A DNA stretch of 64,000 bases from JAILLW01 sp045629045 (GTDB lineage: Bacteria; Bacillota; Clostridia; Lachnospirales; Lachnospiraceae). The notes under the pieces are model-generated. The model made no database searches. It was not told the origin of the DNA and was given only the letters and a program-made list of their open reading frames with translations. Of the stretch, positions 1-8,276 are shown one piece after another. The stretch is taken from NCBI GenBank assembly GCA_045629045.1, contig JAZQQM010000004.1, forward strand, positions 124,001 to 188,000, read 5' to 3'. Both the position numbers and the translations under genes were made by a program. Position 1 is the first letter of the stretch. Each line of letters begins with the position of its first letter.

Positions 1-102
1 TTGATAAAAAAAATATTAAAGGGTAAGGATTTTGAAGTTTATCATGTTGAAGATGCTGATACATTGATGAAAGTAGTAAGTGCAGTAAAAGATGGAAATT
101 AG
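1..102 (+). CDS. 3' end of an upstream gene (partial)
   Basis: An open frame enters from the left edge and ends at TAG 100-102, giving 33 C-terminal residues that finish in VVSAVKDGN. The gene downstream starts at 92 inside this tail, an 11-base overlap that suggests translational coupling and membership of the same operon. The tail is too short to assign. Its helix-like ending could fit the C-terminus of a thiamine-diphosphate enzyme or a ligase, but this is a guess. Confidence 0.5.
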   Translation: MIKKILKGKDFEVYHVEDADTLMKVVSAVKDGN

Positions 103-727
103 AACTATTGAATCTCAATTATTAAAGTCCAATATGTATGTTATATGTGAAAATGATAGGCATATTATTATTGACCCATGTATTTGCAATATTGATATAG
201 ATAATGTAGATTATATATTGTTGACTCATGAACACTATGATCATATCAGTGGAGTGAATTATTGGGTTGAGCGAACTGGGGCGAGGGTAATTGCTTCATC
301 AAAATGTGCGGATGCTTGTATGGATTCGAGAAAGAATCTATCGAGATATTTTAAAGCCTTTTGTGAATTACAGACATGGATTCCTGTACATAATGAGGTG
401 AAGAATGTTGATTATACATGTAATGTAGATGAGACATACGAAAAATTCTATTGTATGGAGTGGGAATGTCATAATATAAAATTTTTCGAAAGTCCCGGAC
501 ATTCGAAAGGAAGTAGTATAATTCAAATTGATGATAAAATAGTTTTTTCCGGAGATTCAATATTAGAAGACATAGAGACGGAATGTGGACTTCCGGGAGG
601 AAACAAGACGGATTGGGAATGTATCAGTATACCGATTATTGAACAGTTATCAGATGACAGTATTATTTATCCAGGTCATTATCATGCATTTGAGATAAAG
701 AAGTATAAACAAACAGTTAGGAGATAG
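92..727 (+). CDS. Metallo-beta-lactamase-fold hydrolase (glyoxalase II-like)
   Basis: The protein has 211 residues and the complete zinc set of the family: THEHYDH at 45-51, a second histidine in GHSKGS (H137), the bridging aspartate in SGDS (D155) and the last histidine in YPGH (H196). Family members hydrolyse thioesters, esters or lactams. It is the first complete gene of the carrier-protein/LuxE/LuxC run and sits 2 bases upstream of an SDR. A role as thioesterase that frees an acid from an acyl carrier protein, to be reactivated by LuxE, would fit the neighbours, but that is inference. The family is sure, the substrate unknown. Confidence 0.85.
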   Translation: MEIRTIESQLLKSNMYVICENDRHIIIDPCICNIDIDNVDYILLTHEHYDHISGVNYWVERTGARVIASSKCADACMDSRKNLSRYFKAFCELQTWIPVHNEVKNVDYTCNVDETYEKFYCMEWECHNIKFFESPGHSKGSSIIQIDDKIVFSGDSILEDIETECGLPGGNKTDWECISIPIIEQLSDDSIIYPGHYHAFEIKKYKQTVRR

Positions 728-729
728 AA

Positions 730-1497
730 ATGTACAATTTAGTTGATTTGAGTGACAAGAAGATAATAATTACCGGTGCATCAAGTGGAATCGGGCGTGA
801 AACAGCGGTGATTTTGAGTAAACTAGGAGCGCAACTTATTTTGGTGGCAAGGAGAAAAAATGAACTTGAAGAGACACTTGGAATGCTAGAAGAGGGTAGA
901 GAACATTGCTATTTTGAAAAGGATTTGTCTAAGGTTGATGAAATTGAGGAACTGGTTAAATGCATAGTGGAAAAAGTAGGACCTTTGGATGGATTGGCGT
1001 ATTGCGCGGGAATCACCGGAGATTATCCAATAAAGTATATGATTCCAGATAGATTTGATAATGTAATAAAAATCAATCTAGAAGGTTTTGTTGAAATGGT
1101 TAGATGCGTTTCATTAAGAAAGCATTTCAATATTGGAATGAGGATTGTCGGTATATCTTCAGTTGCTGCATTTTGCGGTGGAAAGGCACATATGGCATAT
1201 GCAGCATCAAAAGCTGCGTTAGACAGTTCTGTAAGATGTATGGCGTATGAATTAGCTGATAAAGGTATTTGTGTAAACAGTGTAGCACCTGCTATGATAG
1301 CAACTCGTATGTTTGAGGGATTCATTGAACAGAATAATGAAACTAGTGAACAATATAAAAATTTAATGGCGCGACAGTACCTTGGCATTGGAGAAACAAC
1401 AGATGTTGCAAACGGAATTGCATTTTTGTTAAGCGATGCAGCCAAATTTATTACGGGTGTGTGTTTGCCTATTGACGGTGGATTTACTTCTGTGTAG
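730..1497 (+). CDS. SDR-family oxidoreductase (FabG-like)
   Basis: This 255-residue short-chain dehydrogenase has the nucleotide-binding TGASSGIG at 15-22, an active-site Y157/K161 pair in YAASK with serine near 144, and the usual C-terminal PIDGG. The common NNAG motif is replaced by YCAG. By family it reduces a ketone with NAD(P)H. It lies directly before a KAS III gene, so 3-oxoacyl reduction on a carrier protein is plausible. It is more diverged from the other two SDRs here (5721 and 10536) than they are from each other. Confidence 0.85.
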   Translation: MYNLVDLSDKKIIITGASSGIGRETAVILSKLGAQLILVARRKNELEETLGMLEEGREHCYFEKDLSKVDEIEELVKCIVEKVGPLDGLAYCAGITGDYPIKYMIPDRFDNVIKINLEGFVEMVRCVSLRKHFNIGMRIVGISSVAAFCGGKAHMAYAASKAALDSSVRCMAYELADKGICVNSVAPAMIATRMFEGFIEQNNETSEQYKNLMARQYLGIGETTDVANGIAFLLSDAAKFITGVCLPIDGGFTSV

Positions 1498-1506
1498 GAG
1501 GAAAAT

Positions 1507-2586
1507 ATGATAAAGACAAGTATTGATGGAATTAGTGTAGCCGGAATGGCTGCGGCAGTTTCTAATGAATGGATTTCTTTAAAAAGCCTTATGGAAGCAA
1601 ATGGGCAGGGCGACATTGCGGATAAATTTATAAAGAAGACAGGCGTAACTGGACGATATAATGCTGGAATTAAGCAGACTACGTCTGATTTTTGCTTTGT
1701 TGCTGCCAAGAGAATAATTGAAGAGAAAAAAATAGATGCGAATGAGATAGGAATTTTGGTTTTTGTAACACAATCACCGGATTACGGAATTCCAGCTACT
1801 GCTTGTGTGTTACAGAAGAGATTGGGATTGAGTACAGATTGCATTGCATTTGACGTCAATTTGGGATGCTCAGGCTTTACTTATGGTATAAATATTGTTG
1901 CAAGCCTTATGAAGAACTCTTCGGCAAAGTATGCATTGTTGCTATGTGGTGATACTTCTGCCAAGGAAAGATTAGCTGATGAGAAAACGAAATCTTCAAA
2001 TTCTGCTAATTATCTTTTTGGAGATTCGGGAACAGCTACTTTACTGAAGAAAGACGAAGATGCAGATATTATTCAAATGATTTCAAAAACAGACGGAGCA
2101 GGATACCAAGCTATTATATCCCCCTATTCCGGATGGAAGAATCCGACATCAGACATACAAAAAGGTGGAGCTGCATTTATGGATGATGTTGCCGTGTTAC
2201 AGTTCGCTATAAATGAAGTGCCTCAGCTTATTTGTGATACTATGAATTTGACTAATGCAAAACCGGAGGATTATGTCGGACTTGTTCTACATCAAGCAAA
2301 TTTGTTTATTATGAAGACAGTAACGAAAAGAGCCGGATTTACAAATGATCAGATGCTTGTTTCTATAGATAAGTTTGCAAATACAAGTTCTTCATCTATT
2401 CCTATCTCTATAGTAAAGGATTATGGAGAGAGTAGTAGTGAAGATAAAATCAGATTAATGTGTTGTGGGTTCGGTGTGGGATTATCATGGAGCACGGTAG
2501 ATATGTATATTAGACCATCAGATGTATTACCACTAATTCACACAGATGAGTATTTCGAAGATGATTTATCATCTTTTGAATCATAA
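1507..2586 (+). CDS. 3-oxoacyl-ACP synthase III-like condensing enzyme
   Basis: The protein has 359 residues and the intact KAS III triad: C121 in NLGCSGF, H262 in LHQAN and N292 in ANTSSSS. KAS III enzymes join an acyl-CoA (or other acyl thioester) to malonyl-ACP with loss of CO2. Two ACP genes and a malonyl-forming carboxyltransferase follow, with a second KAS III at 4723. GGAGG-like bases at about 1497-1502 set the start. A housekeeping FabH is unlikely, because no other elongation genes (fabD, fabF, fabZ, fabK) are present. The substrate is unknown. Confidence 0.88.
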   Translation: MIKTSIDGISVAGMAAAVSNEWISLKSLMEANGQGDIADKFIKKTGVTGRYNAGIKQTTSDFCFVAAKRIIEEKKIDANEIGILVFVTQSPDYGIPATACVLQKRLGLSTDCIAFDVNLGCSGFTYGINIVASLMKNSSAKYALLLCGDTSAKERLADEKTKSSNSANYLFGDSGTATLLKKDEDADIIQMISKTDGAGYQAIISPYSGWKNPTSDIQKGGAAFMDDVAVLQFAINEVPQLICDTMNLTNAKPEDYVGLVLHQANLFIMKTVTKRAGFTNDQMLVSIDKFANTSSSSIPISIVKDYGESSSEDKIRLMCCGFGVGLSWSTVDMYIRPSDVLPLIHTDEYFEDDLSSFES

Positions 2587-2611
2587 ATAATAATTATTAG
2601 GAGGACTAAAA

Positions 2612-2830
2612 ATGAGTTTAGAAGAAAAATTAGCATTGCTTGAGGAAACACTGGAGACAGATGATGGAGTTTTAACTCCTGATACTGATTTGAACGAAGT
2701 TGAAGAATATAGTTCATTAACTAAGTTATCGCTCATTGTAATGATGGAAGATGAATTTGGTGTAAAGCTTACCAGTGAAGAGGTGCGTTCATTCAAAACG
2801 GTAGGTGATATTCTTGCCAAGATGCAGTAG
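2612..2830 (+). CDS. Acyl carrier protein 1
   Basis: This 72-residue acidic helical protein has the carrier-protein layout. The phosphopantetheine attachment motif, normally DSL, reads SSL here (S34 in YSSLTKLS), followed by the typical helix II (MMEDEFGV). A strong AGGAGG precedes it. It is the first of two tandem ACP genes between a KAS III and the fused carboxyltransferase. The missing Asp before the serine is unusual but does not by itself exclude modification. Confidence 0.85.
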   Translation: MSLEEKLALLEETLETDDGVLTPDTDLNEVEEYSSLTKLSLIVMMEDEFGVKLTSEEVRSFKTVGDILAKMQ

Positions 2831-2846
2831 GACAGGTGATTATTAA

Positions 2847-3062
2847 ATGTCAGATAAAGAAAAAATATCTATTGTGGAAGAAATCCTTGAATTAGAACCT
2901 AATAGTTTAACATTGGATAGTATACTATCTGATTATTCGGAATGGGATTCATTGGCAATAATTTCTGTTTTGGCATATTTTGAAGGTGAGCTAGGCATAA
3001 GTTTAACTCCTAAGCAAGTAAAGGAGTTTATTACGGTGTCAGATATTGTTAAAATCATGTAA
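2847..3062 (+). CDS. Acyl carrier protein 2
   Basis: This 71-residue acyl carrier protein has a canonical attachment site, WDSL with S35, and helix II in AYFEGELGI. It lies 16 bases after ACP 1. Two non-identical carriers beside two KAS III genes suggest one carrier per condensation step, or separate starter and extender carriers. That assignment is inference. Confidence 0.88.
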   Translation: MSDKEKISIVEEILELEPNSLTLDSILSDYSEWDSLAIISVLAYFEGELGISLTPKQVKEFITVSDIVKIM

Positions 3063-3094
3063 TTTATTCTGTGATTATATTTTAGGTAAATATT

Positions 3095-4711
3095 ATGAAG
3101 TGCAGAAATTGTGGTGCTGAGTTTGACGAAGAAAAACTTTTCAAAATTAAATATGTTTGTTCTAATTGTGGAAGATATTTTCGAATTCCTGCAAGTGCAA
3201 GAGTAAAAATGGTTGTGGATAAAGATAGTTTTGTTGAATTGTTTGAAGACATTGAAATAGATTATAAAGGTATGTCGGAAGATTATTTGGAAAAATTAGA
3301 TGCGACCAAAGAAAAAACAGGCTTAAGTGAAGCTGTGATAACTGGGACAGGAAAGGTTTTGGGTGAGGCAATTGCATTAGCTGTATGTGATTCATATTTT
3401 ATGATGGGAAGTATGGGTTACGTTGTAGGTGAAAAAATCACTAGAATTATAGAACATGCAATAGCAAATAGTTTGCCGGTATTTATTTTTTGTTGTTCTG
3501 GTGGAGCGAGAATGCAAGAAGGATTGCGTTCTCTAATGCAAATGGAAAAAACAGCAACAGCTGTGGCAAAATTGTCAGAAGCAGGTTTATTTTATTCGAC
3601 AATTCTTACGGATCCCACAACAGGTGGCGTTACTGCTAGTTTTGCTATGCTAGGTGATATAATAATGGCAGAAAAGGACGCAACAATTGGCTTTACGGGT
3701 GAACGTGTAATAAGACAAACTATTGGAAAAGAATTACCGAAAGGATTTCAGAGCTCACAATTCCAATGCGAACATGGAATGGTTGATGGAATAGTCGAGC
3801 GTAATAGAATACGAAAAATGATACAATTTTTTACAATTGTACATAGTGGTAAAAGAGTAAACTCATTAGAAATGTCTAGTAGAAAGATATTACACCCCAT
3901 AGAGTTTATGTCAAGAATAGACAAAAAGAAGATAAACGCGTGGGAGATGGTAAAGCGGAACAGAAGATTTGATATTTACCAGCCAATGGATTTTGTACAA
4001 GATATTTTTGATGTTTTCGTTGAATTAAAAGGGGATAGATTATATGGTGATGATGCTGCAATAGCCGGAGGCTTAGCGATGATTGACGGATTGCCGGTTA
4101 CTGTAATTGCAACGAGACGAGGTAAAAGCGCAGAAGAAATAATAGCGAATAATTATGGGATGCCGTCCCCTGAGGGATACCGAAAAGCACTTAGATTAAT
4201 GAAACAGGCAGAAAAGTTTAGTAGGCCTATTATTTTGTTCATTAATACGCCTGGGGCATATCCAGGACAAGAGGCAGAGGAAAGAGGACAAGGAGAGGCA
4301 ATTGCTACAAATTTATGTGAAATGTCTAAATTAACTGTGCCGGTATTGTCTATAATAGTAGGTGAAGCAGGGAGTGGGGGTGCTTTAGCATTAGCAGTTG
4401 CAAATGAAGTATGGATGCTTGAGACATCAACTTATTCAATACTATCACCTGAGGGCTATGCTTCTATAATTTGGAGAGACGCTTCAAGAGCTGAAGAAGC
4501 AGCGGTGGAGATGAATATCACAGCTGATGGCTTAAAAAAGACTGGAATAATAGATAGAATTATTCCTATAGAGAAAATAGGTGAAAAAGAAGATATAAAG
4601 AAAACAACGAAAATAATCAAGAAAGAAATATTAAAATTTTTAGACCATATGAGCAAATTGAGTAAGACAGAGATACGAAGGTTACGAAACCAACGATTTA
4701 GAAGGTTTTAG
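3095..4711 (+). CDS. accDA: Acetyl-CoA carboxylase carboxyltransferase, fused AccD-AccA
   Basis: The 538 residues carry both carboxyltransferase subunits. The N-terminal AccD part (about 1-255) has the zinc ribbon C3/C6/C22/C25 and SGGARMQEG at 135-143. The AccA part (about 265-538) has GAYPGQEAEERGQ at 387-399 and GEAGSGGALA at 423-432. The enzyme transfers CO2 from carboxybiotin to acetyl-CoA, giving malonyl-CoA, the extender unit KAS III needs. No biotin carboxylase or biotin carrier gene lies in the window, so it must borrow those from elsewhere. Position between ACPs and KAS III points to a dedicated malonyl supply for this cluster. Confidence 0.9.
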   Translation: MKCRNCGAEFDEEKLFKIKYVCSNCGRYFRIPASARVKMVVDKDSFVELFEDIEIDYKGMSEDYLEKLDATKEKTGLSEAVITGTGKVLGEAIALAVCDSYFMMGSMGYVVGEKITRIIEHAIANSLPVFIFCCSGGARMQEGLRSLMQMEKTATAVAKLSEAGLFYSTILTDPTTGGVTASFAMLGDIIMAEKDATIGFTGERVIRQTIGKELPKGFQSSQFQCEHGMVDGIVERNRIRKMIQFFTIVHSGKRVNSLEMSSRKILHPIEFMSRIDKKKINAWEMVKRNRRFDIYQPMDFVQDIFDVFVELKGDRLYGDDAAIAGGLAMIDGLPVTVIATRRGKSAEEIIANNYGMPSPEGYRKALRLMKQAEKFSRPIILFINTPGAYPGQEAEERGQGEAIATNLCEMSKLTVPVLSIIVGEAGSGGALALAVANEVWMLETSTYSILSPEGYASIIWRDASRAEEAAVEMNITADGLKKTGIIDRIIPIEKIGEKEDIKKTTKIIKKEILKFLDHMSKLSKTEIRRLRNQRFRRF

Positions 4712-4722
4712 AAAGAAGAAAT

Positions 4723-5697
4723 ATGAATGCAAAATATAATATAAGAATTGCTGGTATGAGTGCCGTTGTTCCTAAAGAAATAATTGATAATGAACAGACT
4801 GCTATAAATAACAGTTATTTACAAAAAGTAATAAAAATGACAGGTGTTCGTAGAAGACATAAAATTCCGTTACAGAATAGTATGCTTATGGATTATGCTG
4901 TTCGTGCGGCTGAGATTGCGATAAATAAAGCGCAGGTAGATAAGAATAGAATCAAATTTTTAGTTTATCTAACCCAGACACCAGACTATGAAGGACCGTC
5001 GACTGCTCTACCGATTCAGAAACAGTTAGGGATATCAACAGACTGTATGGCCTTTGATGTAAATTTGGGTTGCACGGGCTTTGTGGCTGGAATACAGATT
5101 GTAAGTTCAATGTTATATACATGTTTTGAGGAAGATGCTGTAGGATTAGTGATTATTGCGGACCGTCTTGCATTAGAGCCAAGAGAAAATCAAAATGACG
5201 CGGTATTATTTGGTGATGCGGCAACAGCTACGATTCTTTGCAAAGATAACAAGAATGAGATTAATATTAGATATTCCTCTGACGGAAACAGGTATCATTA
5301 CATTTGTAAAAAGAAAGGCGATGAGAAGTCTTTCATGGATGGCGATGCAGTGTTTCAGTTTTCAATTTCTGAAGTGCCTGATTATATAAGCCAATTTATG
5401 AAAGATAATAATATTGAACAAGATAATATTGATTATTTTATTGCTCATCAAGCACAAGATTTTATTATTAAACACATTGCTAAAAAGATTAATATTACGA
5501 AGAATAAGCTCCTGTTTTCGCTTAATGAGTATGGGAATACTTCAGGTTCATCAATACCTATGACTCTATGTGCTAATAAAGAAACCTTAAAGGAAAAATC
5601 AAAGATATTAGGTGCTGGATTTGGAGTAGGTTTAGCGTGGGGAATAATATTTTTTGAAATAGAAAATGATGTTATAACTGAAGTTTATGAAATGTAG
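4723..5697 (+). CDS. Second 3-oxoacyl-ACP synthase III-like enzyme
   Basis: This 324-residue paralogue of the 1507 gene has its triad intact: C117 in NLGCTGF, H242 in AHQAQ and N272 in GNTSGSS. The two proteins share the stretch around TQTPDY and the region before the His (FMDGDAVFQF against FMDDVAVLQF), so they come from a duplication. It is 35 residues shorter, lacking a middle insertion and the acidic tail of the first. Two condensing enzymes could serve two elongation rounds or two starter units. Confidence 0.87.
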   Translation: MNAKYNIRIAGMSAVVPKEIIDNEQTAINNSYLQKVIKMTGVRRRHKIPLQNSMLMDYAVRAAEIAINKAQVDKNRIKFLVYLTQTPDYEGPSTALPIQKQLGISTDCMAFDVNLGCTGFVAGIQIVSSMLYTCFEEDAVGLVIIADRLALEPRENQNDAVLFGDAATATILCKDNKNEINIRYSSDGNRYHYICKKKGDEKSFMDGDAVFQFSISEVPDYISQFMKDNNIEQDNIDYFIAHQAQDFIIKHIAKKINITKNKLLFSLNEYGNTSGSSIPMTLCANKETLKEKSKILGAGFGVGLAWGIIFFEIENDVITEVYEM

Positions 5698-5720
5698 GTA
5701 GTTATATAGTATCGAGATAT

Positions 5721-6452
5721 ATGAAAAGTGTAATTATTACAGGTGCTAACAGAGGAATAGGGAAAGCCTTAGTAGAATCATTCGCAAAAGAAGGTTATGA
5801 CATATGGGCTTGTGCAAGAATAGAGAGCAACGAATTCGTTACATTTCTTACGAATATATCAAAAGAATATGCAGTAAGAATAAAACCGATATATTTTGAT
5901 CTTAATGACGAGCAACAAATTAAGGACGGCATTAAGTCCATTTTGGCTGAAAAACGTCAGATAGATGTATTGATTAATAATGCCGGGATAGCATATGGTG
6001 GCTTGTTTACGATGACTCCTATTGAGAAGATGAAAGAAGTATATCAAGTTAATGTATTTGCTCAAGTTCAAATTATGCAGTTAGTTGCAAGAGCAATGAT
6101 GAAGCAAAAACATGGATGCATAATTAATATGTGCTCGGTAGGTGGTATTGAAACTAATCCAGGCTATTTGGCGTACGGATCAAGTAAAGCATCGTTGATA
6201 TGGATTACAAAAACAGTTTCGCGTGAATTAGGAGCATATAATATTAGAGTTAATGGAATTGCACCGGGATTGATAGACACTGAAATGGGTAATTACAAAT
6301 CAGAAGAAGAATTGAATAAGGTGTTAGACAGAATGAGCATTCATAGAATGGGGCAACCGGAAGAAATTGCAAATGCGGCTCTCTATATAGCATCAGATAA
6401 CGCATCTTACATGACAGGGCATATTATGGTATTAGATGGAGGAAGAATCTAA
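5721..6452 (+). CDS. SDR-family oxidoreductase of transketolase module 1
   Basis: The protein has 243 residues, with cofactor motif TGANRGIG at 7-14, INNAG at 85-89, S139, Y152 and K156 (YGSSK), and a C-terminal VLDGG. Its stop overlaps the next start by one base (TAATG), so it is coupled to the transketolase N subunit. It is clearly paralogous to the SDR at 10536, which has the same position ahead of the second transketolase pair. A role in reducing the ketol made by transketolase, or a 3-oxoacyl group, is inferred from this repeated arrangement. Confidence 0.86.
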   Translation: MKSVIITGANRGIGKALVESFAKEGYDIWACARIESNEFVTFLTNISKEYAVRIKPIYFDLNDEQQIKDGIKSILAEKRQIDVLINNAGIAYGGLFTMTPIEKMKEVYQVNVFAQVQIMQLVARAMMKQKHGCIINMCSVGGIETNPGYLAYGSSKASLIWITKTVSRELGAYNIRVNGIAPGLIDTEMGNYKSEEELNKVLDRMSIHRMGQPEEIANAALYIASDNASYMTGHIMVLDGGRI

Positions 6453-7306
6453 TGGAACCAGAAAAGGCAATTGATTGTTCAGTTGAAAATTCTAAAAGAC
6501 TAACATTAATGTCAAAGCGAATGCGACTTGATGCTATGGATATGGCATTAGTAGCTGGGAATAATGGCTCACATCTTGGAGGAAGCCTGTCTTGCGTAGA
6601 AATAATGGCAGTTCTTTACGGAGAAGTATTGAATGTAGATCCTAAGTGGCCCCTTGATGAAAATAGAGACAGATTTATTCCAAGTAAAAATCATTGCGTA
6701 TTGGCTCATATTCCAGCATTGGCAGAAAAAGGCTTTATTGATCATAAAGAGATTTTGGAATTTCAGAAGGATGGCGGAAGACTAACCGGTTACCCACAAA
6801 GACAGGAAATTGGTCTTGAGTATTCTGGCGGAAGCCTTGGTATGGCAATTTCTGTTGGAATTGGACTTGCCTTGAGCTCAAGAGAAAAGAATAGAAATAA
6901 TAATATATATATACTTATGGGTGATGGGGAATTAAATGAAGGTTCAATATGGGAAGCTTTTATGTCAGCGTCTCATTACAAACTTGATAATTTGACTGCA
7001 ATAATAGATAGAAACCATTTATCATATGATGGGAATACTGAAGATGTTATGGGACTAGAGAACTTGGCTGATAAAATGAGAAGTTTTAATTGGCATGTTA
7101 CTGAATGTGATGGTCATAGTACGTTGGAGTTATTAAAAGCATTTGATAATCGAGTTGAAGGTAAACCACATGTTGTTATTGCAGATACAGTAAAAGGAAA
7201 GGGAGTTTCATTCATTGAGAACAGGCCCGAATGGCATCATCACAGATTATCGCAGAAAGAGTATGAACAGGCTGTTTCTGAGATAAACGGAGGCGAAGTA
7301 TGTTAA
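6452..7306 (+). CDS. Transketolase, N-terminal (ThDP-binding) subunit, copy 1
   Basis: The 284 residues cover only the diphosphate-binding domain of transketolase. The ThDP/Mg motif is GDGELNEG (157 on) with N188 about 30 residues later. The substrate histidine is kept in SHLGG (H41), while the usual LSKGH reads PSKNH. The next gene supplies the second domain and overlaps by 7 bases. Split transketolases move a two-carbon ketol unit between sugars or, in some natural-product pathways, to a carrier protein. Context with LuxE/LuxC suggests the acceptor is an aldehyde made by those enzymes (inference). Confidence 0.88.
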   Translation: MEPEKAIDCSVENSKRLTLMSKRMRLDAMDMALVAGNNGSHLGGSLSCVEIMAVLYGEVLNVDPKWPLDENRDRFIPSKNHCVLAHIPALAEKGFIDHKEILEFQKDGGRLTGYPQRQEIGLEYSGGSLGMAISVGIGLALSSREKNRNNNIYILMGDGELNEGSIWEAFMSASHYKLDNLTAIIDRNHLSYDGNTEDVMGLENLADKMRSFNWHVTECDGHSTLELLKAFDNRVEGKPHVVIADTVKGKGVSFIENRPEWHHHRLSQKEYEQAVSEINGGEVC

Positions 7307-8274
7307 ATGTAACTAGTGCAAATATTCGTGCTTGGTCTAGATTGGGACAAAGAGGAGCTTTCTTCGCAATTGCAATGCCGGATATTGCTGATAATAGAGA
7401 TAATATTAAATTGCTAACAGCAGATTTAGCTATTTTATCAGGAATGGACAGATTTCAAAAGACTCATCCAAACCAATTCTTGAATGTTGGTATAGCGGAG
7501 CAAAATATGGTTGGTATTGCGGCAGGACTTGCTATGGATGGAGATTGTGTATTTGCGACAACATATTCCTCATTTATAGCTGTAAGAAGTCTTGAGCATG
7601 TTAGGCAACATTTATCACATTTACGTTGCAATATTAAAATAGTTGGATCTGCGGCTGGAGTAGTTGCTGCAAAATCAGGAGTGTCACATTGGGCAACGGA
7701 GGATATAGCATTTATACGGGTACTCCCTAATTTAACCGTTTTATCAGCAGCTGATAGTTTGGAAGCAATTAAGATGGCTCAGTATGCAGCATCTACTGAT
7801 GAACCGGTTTATATAAGATTATCAGGCGGACTTAACTGTCCAATTGTGTATAATGAAGATTATGAATTTGAGGTTGGCAAATTGATAAAGCTTCGAGAAG
7901 GCAAGGAAATTGCCATCATTTCAACAGGACTTATGGTAGCAGAATCAATTAAGGCCGCTGAAATACTTAGTGAAAATGGTATAGAAGCAGCAGTATACAA
8001 TATGCATTCTATAAAGCCACTTGATAAAAATGGTTTGGATGATATATTTGATAAATTTGATTTAATTGTAACCGTAGAAGAACATAATGTACGAGGCGGA
8101 ATGGGAAGTGCTGTCGCGGAATATAAAGCTACAGTAGCTAATTCACCAAGACAGGTGTTTATTGGATTTCAGGATACATTTTTCAATGCAGGATCTCAAA
8201 GATATGTTTGGCAACAGGCAGGATTGACTGATTCTCAGATTGCAGATACTGTAAGAAATGAGTTGGAGAAATAG
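7300..8274 (+). CDS. Transketolase, C-terminal (pyrimidine-binding) subunit, copy 1
   Basis: This 324-residue partner of the preceding gene holds the pyrimidine-binding and C-terminal domains. The cofactor-activating glutamate is E67 in GIAEQNM, followed by GVSHWATEDIA, typical of the family. Together the two genes equal one transketolase. The N-terminus begins with about 20 residues (ANIRAWSRLGQRGAF) that match those of the copy at 12106 (KNIRFLSRLGARGVL), so both pairs share ancestry. Confidence 0.88.
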   Translation: MLNVTSANIRAWSRLGQRGAFFAIAMPDIADNRDNIKLLTADLAILSGMDRFQKTHPNQFLNVGIAEQNMVGIAAGLAMDGDCVFATTYSSFIAVRSLEHVRQHLSHLRCNIKIVGSAAGVVAAKSGVSHWATEDIAFIRVLPNLTVLSAADSLEAIKMAQYAASTDEPVYIRLSGGLNCPIVYNEDYEFEVGKLIKLREGKEIAIISTGLMVAESIKAAEILSENGIEAAVYNMHSIKPLDKNGLDDIFDKFDLIVTVEEHNVRGGMGSAVAEYKATVANSPRQVFIGFQDTFFNAGSQRYVWQQAGLTDSQIADTVRNELEK

Positions 8275-8276
8275 AG

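Noticed and set aside
1023..1709. A 228-residue reverse-strand open frame
   Set aside because: It is antisense to the SDR and KAS III genes, crosses their boundary, and shows no recognisable motif or ribosome site. It is a shadow of real genes.
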